Below, piece after piece: positions 54,220 through 64,000 of a stretch of DNA of 64,000 nucleotides. A program made the translations under genes and the position numbers. The stretch is from Telopea speciosissima (Eukaryota > Streptophyta > Magnoliopsida > Proteales > Proteaceae): positions 49,178,010 to 49,242,009 of the forward strand of contig NC_057925.1 in assembly GCF_018873765.1 (NCBI RefSeq). The letters are read 5' to 3'. Numbering within the stretch: the stretch's first letter is position 1; the number at the start of each line of letters is the position of its first letter. The notes beneath the pieces are model-generated. The model worked only from the letters and a program-made list of their open reading frames with translations, searched no databases and was not told the origin of the DNA.

Positions 54220-56570
54220 CCACTTCTACCTCCACCAGCACCACAAAAAAGAATTTCTGACTTAGAAATACTAATTTGGAACAGAAACATTGCCATACAC
54301 AGCCTAGGTTTTCGATACCTAAGATTCTAGGTGTGTTGTTCCGACACGATGATCAGCAAGTTGACAACTGGCTAAAACAATTTTCACACAATATATAGGA
54401 CTTAGTTTCTCTACTCTTCAACATAGAGATGTGAACACTTTAATTAGCATGGGGAAGGATATTTTCGATTATATATAATAGGAGTAGGAATTAATGATGA
54501 TATAGGAGTCCAATCACGAGGTCATATCCCCAGTGCAGTGGAGATTCTCTCTTCTCCTAGGTTGTAGGAAGACTTAATCCCAGTATATATCATTATTATG
54601 GGTGTCAATAGAATTGGAATTGAAAATCGAAATTGAAATCAAAACAGACCGTTTAAAATTGAACAATAATAAGTCAGTTTGGTCTTGGTTTTTAATAGTA
54701 AATTTTCATTCGGCTTGGTTTGGTTGTGGTTTTAGACTAAAAACCATTGGTTGAACCAAACAAAATTAAATGTCACTCATATAAATCAAACCAAACCAAA
54801 CTTAAACCATACTAAACCCTATAATCATTTCCGGGGACACAATGATCATTTTGCCTACTCCTGTGTTTGGATACAGGGGCAGCGCACTGCACGTGCCCAA
54901 TATGTGTTCTCTTTCCCTTAAATTTATCATTCCGAATTAGACACATTTTCATCCTCATATTGTTCTGTGATTTCTTTTTCTCGATTTAATTATTAAACTG
55001 GAGTTGGTGGCATAGTTGGAAAACCAAGTGTTTTTTACTCGACTTGACTCGCCTTTCAGAAAACTTGGTGAATCGGCCCAATCACCTAAGCAGGGTGAGT
55101 CACATTTTTCTTATTTTTAAATATATAAATTAGTAAAAAAATAAAAAAAATACAGGAAAAATATGAAAAATTCAGAAAATTAAAGACAAAAAATACATCA
55201 TGAATTTGTTGTTCTTCACTGAAAAGTTTGGTAGAAATTTCTTGAAACTTTTGTTGTATATGTTACGAATTCAATGTTCATCTAACTTTTCTGTTAATAA
55301 GTGAATGGTGGTCTTTAATTGAAAAACAGAAATGGAATCCTCTCCTTCATCCCCACCTCCCAAAAAAAGGGTGGGGGTTCATTCATGAGTACTAATGTGA
55401 CTATAGACATGTATTCTTCTTGTAGTATAGGTTCCATGTAGGCTATTTCGTACACTGTTCTTATCAGGAATAATTTGATAAACTAAAAAGAAGAGAGGGA
55501 AGCTTCACGTTTGTTATCCGTTGAGAAGTTGCACAATGATTTAGGGTTTGATTTTCTCTCAATGAACTATCAAGCAAGAGAATTCAAGGGTTTATAAATG
55601 GTACTTCTATTTGATAAGTACATTGGTCAAATTTCAGCCTCAAATTTAAACTATGAGTTTTATGTCTTGTAAAATTATTAGAATGCTTACATACAATGGC
55701 ATATTTGTAATTTTGCTGCTTCACTCACTCTTTGGGCACTTGCAGTACTTGTTTTGTGTTAAATTTGAGCATAGAGAGAGTTGTTTACCACCTTGACCAA
55801 ACCAACTTTTCTGTCATGGCAAGTCATAACACTATCATTAGTCATGACCCAAATGTTCCAACGTGCGAAGCACATCGGTTGCAAGGCCGCAAGAGATCTT
55901 ATTTATTTTCTTATCTTTTTTTTTATTTTTTTTGTCAATTTTTCATAGATTTTTTTTTTCTATTTTTGAAAGGAGCAGGGATGTTAATTTGCTAATATTG
56001 CAGGTCAAGAATTCATGATAGATTTCACTATTAATGATCAATTCTTAAATTTCTCATTACCCTTTTCATTTTCCATTAGAATGCTGCCAAAGATATTATT
56101 TTTGTTTTTTTTTTTTTTTGGGTGAATCAAAAGTATATTCATTAAGACCCATAGGTAGGGATGAAAATGGATAACCGAAAATTCAAATCCGATTACATCT
56201 ATATCCGTTAAGAGATATCCGGAAAAAAAATCCGACACATTCCAAATACTTAATAATTAAGAATTAAATAAATAATGATCTTGAGGGTTTTTTGAAGATT
56301 CAACAAATTCTAGAATATGAGGAACAGATAATCATGATCTAAGAGAGATGGATTGACAGTGAATTCTATCCATTAGAGGGAGGAAGGTCCGGATTACACA
56401 AGGTTGAGATGTAAATGGTTGGTTGAAAATCCAATGAACATTTGCCTCATCTTCTAACCAAACAGGGTTTCAGGATCAGAGAGGAAGACTTCCAAAGAAA
56501 CACTAATCTTCCATATTCCTCTTATATTGATCTTCATATGGGGTTGAAGAAATCCAAAACTTGTGGGCTG
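54220..56570. other. Intergenic, no gene seen
   Basis: It contains a decayed repeat of GGTTTGGTT type (54,600-54,830) and long T-runs near 55,915-55,960 and 56,106-56,120. The plus-strand frame at 55,732-55,995 is in this low-complexity region. Nothing could be assigned. Confidence 0.5.
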
Positions 56571-56972
56571 TCAAAGATTCTCTAATCTGATTTCACCTTC
56601 TACATGACAACCGCTATAATTTAAACTGTTATCACAGATATAATTGGGGTGTATCCGACACACAAAAGAGAAAATCTGTGCTATCATCAACCAAAATTTT
56701 GGAGAAACACAAGAAAACAAAACTTTTCTAACTTGAGGCAGAGGGAAAGCAAGACCCGTGGCTACGAGCTGATGTTTTCCCAAGAGATTTAACCAATTAC
56801 TTGCAGGTGACCCCATCAACTGATTCCTGGGCATGCTAAAATCACTAGCATACATGATTTGGATTGCTGTCTGGCCATCCCCACATTTGCCTCCTTGGAA
56901 TTGATTTACCAAGCCAATGTAATTCCGCAACACTTCTTCCATGCACTCGCTTATTATGAATCCATGCTTCAT
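56571..56972 (-). other. 133-codon ATG-led frame in the NOP2 3' UTR
   Basis: It starts MKHGFIISECMEEVLRNYIG only 11 nt after the NOP2 stop codon, in a different frame, on the same strand. No domain was recognised; residues are not strongly biased. It most likely is untranslated 3' UTR, but the length is above what neighbouring intergenic sequence shows. Confidence 0.25.
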
Positions 56973-56983
56973 AGATTAATTCT

Positions 56984-59900
56984 TCATTGGGCTACCTTTT
57001 CAGACCTGTTCTTGCTTAAAGCTTTATTTTGCCTGAAAGCTTTCCTTTTCTCTTCTCTGCAAGAGGTTCAGAAGATATAAGATCAAGAATGGCTTGAATT
57101 ATAACCATGAAAATGTGACATTAAAAAATGCCCTCTTTAGGCTATAAATAACTTGGCCCATGTGGTTAACAAAACATGCTTTAGCATTGAATCCTTCCAA
57201 AACCAAATGACAAGGTACTTAATACCAGTAATATCATTAGTTTAAAGTTGTATATGATGCAATTATCCACATTAATAAAACATGGGATTGTGATAATACA
57301 AAGGCAACTTACCTAGCTCTTGAGATTTCCTCTCTAGATAGAAACTTCCTCTTTTTATTTTCTTTAGCCCAGGCTCGTGGTTCTTCATTTCCATTGGTTG
57401 ATACATCCTTTCTGAAGCCACCATATGCCTTTTTGGTGCCGTTTTTAAGATCAGTAACTTGGGGCTGTTGAGGTTTCCCTTCTGTGTCGTTCTTTTCATT
57501 TGTTTGGCCATTATCGAGCCCGGGTGCCGGTTTTATTGCTCCCAATTCCTCACATGGCTTCGGTGTTGTCTTAGAATTGCTCAATTTCTTCAGCTGCAGA
57601 AACAAGAAGAAATTAATATATGTAATTAAATAGGTGCAAAACATTAGGATACTGTATGATATAAATCTAGATCAAGAAGTAAGAACCATAAAAGTTTGCC
57701 CAATTAAGTTGCTCAGAACAACATTTGAGTCAAGGGGGTGAATTGGTTTATTTATGTGAAAAGCCCAATAAATAAATATTTGTCCTCTGGTTCAAGACTT
57801 CAAGGCTGGCCTCAATGTGACAAAATTATTCATGGAGTAAGGCTAAAATAATTATGAAAAAGAATACAGAGACACATGTTTAACTTCAATAACAAGTGGC
57901 TAAAAGTGCAAAAATGAAATGCATGGTTTCCTTGAATAGCCAAGCCAAGAGAATTAACGCCGAGTGGGTAGCTCAGTTGGCAAGGATCAAAACCTCACAA
58001 TTAAGAGGTCATGCATTCAACTCTCCTCGGGGCCTACCTGTCAAAAAATTTTAAAAAAAAAAAGGAAAAGAAAAGAAGGCAAGAGCAGTTTATCAAGAAT
58101 TCTATGTACTTCCAGAAGAATGCGAAAATACCGACATGATATCCACATGTTTGTTAAGGTCAGATGTAAGTGCTTATTTGCACATATATGCTCCAACCAA
58201 TGTGCATGACTGCATGTGTTGTGCATGCCACCATGTAGAGGAGTTTTTGGATCAACCTCAACCACACAACTAGTAAGTTAGAGATAATACAAGCAAAGAA
58301 AACAAGTCAGCATGTAGCTTCTCTTGTGAGAATTACAATTTTGAGGTGAAGTGATACCTTTGCCACAAAAAAGCCATCCATGTTGTGAACGTGGGGGTAA
58401 AAGCACCTACTCTTTTCTAGTGAGGGGTGAAACCGGTGCTCTCTAAAGTGCGTAAACCTAAGGAAGACAATGATCAGGGAGCAGAAAAACTACAGGGTTC
58501 ATTTATAACTGGTAGTATGTAAAACTAGAGTTACCCTGGACGGCCAAAGTCTAGCCCACATGGCACCAACTGCACATCCCTTTTTCCGAGTGCATGGTCT
58601 ATAACTGCTTCATTCTGAAAAGTTTATAGTTTAGAAAAATAAATACCATTACTGGTTCTGCAAAGAAGCGGTCTCAATACAAACCTCTGGAATCATTAAT
58701 GAGCAAGTGGAGTAGACAATGTATCCCCCAGATTTGGAATTAGCATCCACCATGTCAATTGCTGCAAGTATCAATTTCTGCAAGGGAAACATTGGAGATC
58801 TTCAAATAAGTTCTAAACTAAGGAGGATTAACCATTAGACAGAACTAACCTGTACTAAAAAAGTAAGAAAACTGCTTCATGAATAAAAATAAAAATACTA
58901 TGTCTTCAGGCAGGCCATCCAGAAAGACACCCAAAAGAGAACACTGGTAAAAACATCTTTGAAATTTCTTTTTGTGTAAAAACACTTTTAAAAGTATTAA
59001 ATGGTGTTGTTTATCATAAAAAAAGTCAAGATCTCAAATATAGCAACAACACCCATGTAAACTCCAAATTTGAGCTCTCCCCAACCAACTTCCCCTCAGA
59101 TGGAGAGAGAGAGCAAACATACCTTCTGTAGAAAAGCACATTTTTGTATATCTTCAGAACTTTTAGAGGCTTTGACAGACTCATCCTTTGATATAACCTG
59201 CAAAATCAATAACCCTTTCCTAATTTTCTAACAAGCATCCAATAGAGACGATAAAATTTTCCACAATAGTAAGTAGGTAATCAGATCAAGTATCGAATCA
59301 CTTACTCCAGTTCCACTGCAGGGAGCATCCAACAACACTCTATCAACAGTGTTTAGTCCCAAAATCTTTGGCAGCTGAAATTCAAAATAAATTTCCTCAG
59401 AAATCTTGCCCAAAATTCACTAGACTTCTAGTGAAAGCTGACCACAAGACGAAAATAACACATAAGCAAGATTATATGCATATAAAAGAATTCTCCATTA
59501 AAAGAACTCAGAAAAGAGGCCAGGAAATGAATCAGGGTCTGATAATATACCATTGCCATTCTAGACCAAACATTCTACAGGCTGCATGTTCTGCAACCAT
59601 TATAACAAACAGATAAAGAAATGCATCTATTGTATGTATAAAGCTACCCAATTTGTCACATAATTTTAGAAGCCAATCTGCACCCAATTGACCCGAGTCA
59701 CCGACACTGGTGGAACCCGACAACCTGAGCAGTAAACTACAGACAGGGATGTTCCTGAAGTGTTTGAACCTATATCTGACATAGCCACAACCTCTATGGG
59801 TTTAAAAATAGCTCAGATTTGTGTATTCTAATCTCACCAAAGAACCAGAGTTATCAAGGGCATATTTGGAGCCCACAAATCAACGAAGAAATATATCAAT

Positions 59901-62900
59901 TGATTCTCCCAACTTGACTTTAGGATCATATTTTAATAATTTTGGAGAATATTTCCATTCTCAGTGGCAATCAACAATGGAGTAAATAATGAAAATTCTG
60001 AAATTTTTTCTAGGGCAGAAACTTTATATCCCTCTGATTAAATAAATGAAAGAATGAAGTATCATTCAGTTCTTATTTTATGTCTTCATGATGAGGATTC
60101 TAGAGAAGATTTTGTTATGTTTCACTCAATTAAGATTTTATCAAGTTTTCTAAAATTCAACATACAAATTTATTATTTCGCCAATTAACTTTATATGGAT
60201 TTGCTTCATTGGACTTCCTGAAAACATTATGCATACAATTCTTTGAGAAACTCTTCTATATATCTCACATAGGCACAATAATGATGTTATATATATTAGG
60301 TTCATTTTACACATATAAAGGTAAATTTAGTATATTCTGCATAAACAGTTCATTCTTTCATATCGGAAAAATCTTACTGTAACCGAAGTGGTGTAACCTT
60401 ACTTTTTCACCTTCCAAGACAACACACATTTTTTTTTCAATTAGGGTAAATCCTGTCATTTCACATAAAAACTGCATTAAATAACTTTCAACTTTTTGAA
60501 AATCTTTTTTTGCCCCTGCATTAATAATGCATTAAATAACTTTAGGGAATAAGACAACAGGCAAAAAAAAAAGAAGGTTACAACTTCTTAATGCTGCATC
60601 TTGAATTTTCTTAATCATCAATTGCAATAATTCAACATTGATAGCAAATATTTTTTTATTTGTAACTTCATGTATAAAGATTGTATCCTCTATAAGTTAT
60701 TTTATCTTTCCATTTTGTCCTGCACCTTGGGTCATGTTTGGCTCTTTATCAGGAATTTTTACTTTTAATTTAACCGAATCATATTATAAATTTATTGGCT
60801 AATTTGAATTCTAATTAATTCCATGGTTGATGCAGCTCGAGCTAAGGCTAAAGGGGAGAAGAAAGGCTAATCCTGGGAGGAGTCCAAGTTGTGGGTTAGA
60901 TATTGTAGTTCTTTTTCAGTTTTGACTCAAGATGTGAGTCCCAGAACATATAGGAGTTTTAGTAGGTTTCTCTAAGCTGTTGAAGTAATAAATTTAAGTC
61001 CTAGATGAAGTAGGACAGTAGGAGCGGCCAATTAGGCTTAGCATCAGTTCTGTCGTTGAGTTTTCCTCCTGTTATTTGGATTTCCAACTCAGTTAAGATT
61101 TATTAGGTCTGAACAGCAATCTAAAGATAGGCCTTCCATAATTTACACATTAAGATTTATAGCTTTCTTTACATGCTTCTGCAGATTCACAGTTCTTCAA
61201 CTTGAGTGAATTCTCAAGGACCCCTTGGTGGATTCTACCAGGGTCACAGCAAGTGGATTCCTGCCCCCCCCCCCCCCTCCCCCCTTCTCTCTTCTTCTAT
61301 TCTTCTTTTTATTGTTCCCAAATATCTCTTCAACATCCAGGTCAGTTTTTTATCTTCTTAACACTTAGTGATAATCCTGTTTAAGTGCAACTATCCAGAT
61401 TCTTAATTCTTTAAGTATCTGCTAAACTAATGATCAGTTTGAGCTAAAATTTGATATCTGAACTTATAAAACTATTTTCTTATAGTTCTGATCATTAGAA
61501 CTAAGTTTTCTTGCTTAATATATCCATCTCTCACACTGCTCTGTTTGTTTTATTTTTCCATATTGTCCCAATCACATCCTCCATTTTACCAGAGAATTCA
61601 CAGAAATTCTACCGATTGTTTGGCCTAAATATCCGGGTCACTCTACCTGAATTTCAAGCCCAGCAGATCAGTCCTTTGTAAGATATCAAATTTTCCCTTA
61701 ATGGCCCTAATTTTACTCTTCTCGGTTTCCCCAATTATATCTGATTTTATATAATTCTCTATTATTACATTCTATTTTATCAATTCTCAATCCATTTCCT
61801 ATTCCTGTCCTCTTATTCTATATTATCAGTTTCTCTATATCTGTCACTTAGATCCACCCTGCAGATCCATGGTTCCTAAAACCTTAATTCGAGGGCATTG
61901 GTCATTGGGTTTGCATTAATGTTCATCTCTATTATGCTCAATTTAAATTTTTTCTACTGCACATGTTTGGTTCTCTTGCTAGCCTCATGTTTACCACAAC
62001 TTTTCTGCCTATTTTCTGTTATAACAATTAAAATGCTAAAACATAGTTACGGGGACCAACAATTGTTAGGGGCAACCAGGTGTGATACCTTCTAGTTTAA
62101 CTTGGACGCAGGTCAGAATCGGGTTTGAAGTTCATCCTGGTCAGTATTCCGCATTCTAGGATGGTAAACTGATGCAGTTAAGATTGTCCAATCGGGTAAA
62201 TAGAGCCATCAAAAGACTTTATTTTGGCCCATGGTTAAGTTCCATGGACCTTGGGCTTCTTAATTTTGGGTTTATTGATGTAATGGGCCTAATTTATAAG
62301 CCCATAAAGTGGGGGATAAAGTTAGTACACGAAATTATTAGTTGACTTGAGTGTTAGTTAGATTAGAATACCTAATGGTCCTAATATCTAGACAGAGTTC
62401 TGTTTCGAGTTTATTTACTTTATTGAGTGTGTGAGTGTGATTAAGAATACTTTTACGAGTCAAATTATGAATTTTAGAAGGTCTTTATAAGTGTAATACA
62501 CCCACATCAATTAGAGATGATTTGAGGTAAAGAATATGAACTTTTTAAGAGTTTTGGTACTATTGAGCAGTGCATACGGAAATGGTATCCCAAACCTGAT
62601 TTCTTTTCTTTTCTTCTCTCTTCTTCCTCCCAAGAAGATTGATCTCATCTTTTCTCTCTCCCCTTCTATCGATCTGATTTCTTCCCTTAACAATGCAGTT
62701 GTTTCCTTCATCTTAGATCTGATCACAGATTTGATCATTGGTCATGCTTGCATTCGAGATCCATAACCTGGATTTTCAGATTGCAATACAAACCCTTTCT
62801 TATATTTTACCCAAAGTATCACATTTTCATGAGAACATCTATCAGCATAACAACCATGTTCACAACAGGAAGAAATGTTCATTTTTCTCCCATGCAAATT

Positions 62901-64000
62901 TGAAATTAGTAAAGTATAAACAATTATCAGTTAGCATGTACTTCACCAGCTCCAAAAAATTTGTAGAATCTGAAACTAACCTCCTTCCCATCATAATTAC
63001 ACACAATGGTGTTTGTTACACCCATACGATGCAAGTTTGCAGCCAATGACTTGAGTCTAGGCTCCTTCAACTCATTTGCATAAATTATACCTGGAGAAGA
63101 TTACATTCATGAATTAAAAAAGATGAAAAAATAAAAAGAAAACAAGAATCCATACTAAACAAAAAGAAACGAAAGTACTAAATGGGACCAACAAATGACT
63201 GCCCTTGCACAAAGATACTAAAAAAAAATTTAAAAGAAAATATGTGTGTGTGTGTATAACAAAGGCTACTAATCAAATCTTATGCAGGAACCAGAGCAGT
63301 TAAGTACGACCCAATCTTACACTGATTTGGTTGGGATATAAAAGAGAAGGATCTGTCTCTCCTTACAGTAGTAACACTGGATCTTTTCCATTTTTCTTCT
63401 ATGCATTTGCCCCCGGGGGATGGGTGACGAAAACAGCTAGGAAATCCAGACCAGTTTCCTATCTTTTTTTTCTTTGGTGTGGGGGGGGGGGGGGGGGGGG
63501 TTAGGGGAGAAATGATAGGTTTTCTATCAAGTAACTTAAATAGGTGCTAAAAAAATTTCTTCCTTTTCTTTTGTCTCTGAAGCAACCAACACTGGGATAA
63601 ATGAATCTCAAAAAATTGAAAAAGAAAAGAAAGATGGGAGAACACAACTTTTTCTTCAAACATATTACGAATGATACTTTTATTAATAATAAGGAGAAAG
63701 CAGGGACTATTAGCCAAAAAACCAAAGATAAAATTAAGGGGAAGGGTTTTGTGCACGGTTGTGCATGGTGCACGCAGATGCACAAAGCCGTTGGATGGGG
63801 ATGAGGGTCTGCGGTGCACCCCCTTAACTCCATCTGACGGCTGTGTGCATGGTCACGACCGTGCACACAACCTTTTCCTATAAAATAAAGGCAAGAGCAC
63901 AAAGTTGCTGGAAATGGCATGCAGGTTACTCAGAAGAAATGAATTTTTGCTTTAATTTTTTTTAAACTATAAAAAAAGGTGAATGAAGAATCGATACCTC
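56984..64000 (-). CDS. NOP2: NOP2-type 25S rRNA (cytosine-C5)-methyltransferase, 3' part
   Basis: An S-adenosylmethionine-dependent nucleolar enzyme (NOL1/NOP2/NSUN family; Arabidopsis OLI2/NOP2A and NOP2B) that methylates a cytosine of large-subunit rRNA and supports ribosome assembly. Exons on the minus strand: a sliver ending about 63997 (5' part outside the window), 63090-62981, 59374-59306, 59197-59123, 58777-58685, 58614-58535, 58457-58358, 57593-57313, 57056-56984. All phases join cleanly. Visible: [34 protein letters not shown], then [14 protein letters not shown] (motif IV with its Cys), [19 protein letters not shown] (motif VI, catalytic Cys), [18 protein letters not shown] and [18 protein letters not shown]. 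The C-terminal tail is Lys/Arg-rich and ends SEKVAQ. The 3.6-kb intron holds retroelement-like sequence. The N-terminal acidic/basic region and SAM-binding motif I are not in the window. Confidence 0.95.
57957..58080 (+). mobile_element. tRNA-derived SINE, well-preserved copy
   Basis: A perfect Pol III A box TAGCTCAGTTGG at 57,969-57,980 and a B-box-like GCATTCAACTC at 58,013-58,023, then TCCTCGGGGCCTACCTGTC and an A-rich tail with GAAAAG units. It sits in the intron between NOP2 exons 57593-57313 and 58457-58358, antisense to the gene. It shares its head with the copy at 26,277-26,375. Confidence 0.75.
60830..62760. other. Retroelement-like filler in the long NOP2 intron
   Basis: The stretch differs in texture from the flanking intron: a poly-C tract at 61,263-61,278, long non-coding sequence with GGGCCTAATTTATAAGCCCA (62,284-62,303) and CTCTTCTTCCTCCCAAGAAG. 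It looks like LTR-type sequence, but no LTR pair or target duplication could be set, so it is unclassified and old. Confidence 0.3.
63481..63500. repeat. Poly-G run
   Basis: About 20 G residues in a NOP2 intron. The exact length is uncertain in any assembly. Confidence 0.9.
63742..63877. mobile_element. Foldback MITE (about 136 bp)
   Basis: The left arm GGTTTTGTGCACGGTTGTGC and the right arm with GACCGTGCACACAACC are inverted copies; inner words CACAAAGCCGT and ACGGCTGTGTG also pair. It lies in a NOP2 intron near the window edge. Confidence 0.65.

Noticed and set aside
57960-58035. A functional tRNA gene.
   Set aside because: The A box is perfect, but the acceptor stem does not close and the B box is degenerate; with the A-rich tail and a second copy elsewhere it is a SINE.

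Overview
The window is nuclear DNA of a flowering plant. The evidence is multi-exon genes with GT-AG introns, two snRNA genes with the plant upstream sequence element (USE), a complete Ty1/Copia retrotransposon with a plant-type primer binding site, Mutator-like elements (MULEs) with 9-bp target duplications, L1-type LINE tails and tRNA-derived SINEs. No species marker was found; the repeat-rich, gene-poor layout suits a medium or large dicot genome.

Left part (1-24,760). A block of about 3 kb exists twice (about 4,268-7,420 and 18,652-24,745). Each copy carries an intronless, minus-strand gene for a strongly altered homoserine kinase-like protein. A 7.2-kb Copia element with intact LTRs and a perfect 5-bp target duplication sits between them. 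Each copy was later hit upstream of its gene by a different MULE. The one in copy A carries a sulfotransferase gene fragment; the one in copy B carries an N-terminal fragment of a DED1-type DEAD-box helicase. Copy B also received a truncated LINE.

Middle part (24,760-33,760). This is mostly decayed repeats, but it holds two small RNA genes in tandem on the plus strand. A U6atac-like gene has USE-TATA spacing typical of Pol III, and a U1 gene has spacing typical of Pol II and a matching 3' box. A truncated LINE and a MULE-type MITE with a perfect 9-bp target duplication follow.

Right part (33,760-64,000). Three host genes lie head to tail on the minus strand: an Apd1/AIM32-type ferredoxin-like protein with a C-terminal membrane anchor (5 exons), a WEB-family coiled-coil protein matching Arabidopsis TREPH1 (2 coding exons), and the 3' part of NOP2, the 25S rRNA cytosine-C5 methyltransferase (9 exons visible, 5' end outside). 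Between TREPH1-like and NOP2 are nested transposons, including a third gene-carrying MULE with the first exon of a nitrilase gene, a solo LTR, and a USE-bearing direct-repeat element.

The most unusual points are the homoserine kinase-like pair, in which all three GHMP-kinase nucleotide-binding motifs are altered and a C-terminal segment is duplicated, and the three MULEs that each carry a piece of a different host gene. All identifications rest on reading the sequence and on remembered family features; no database search was run.
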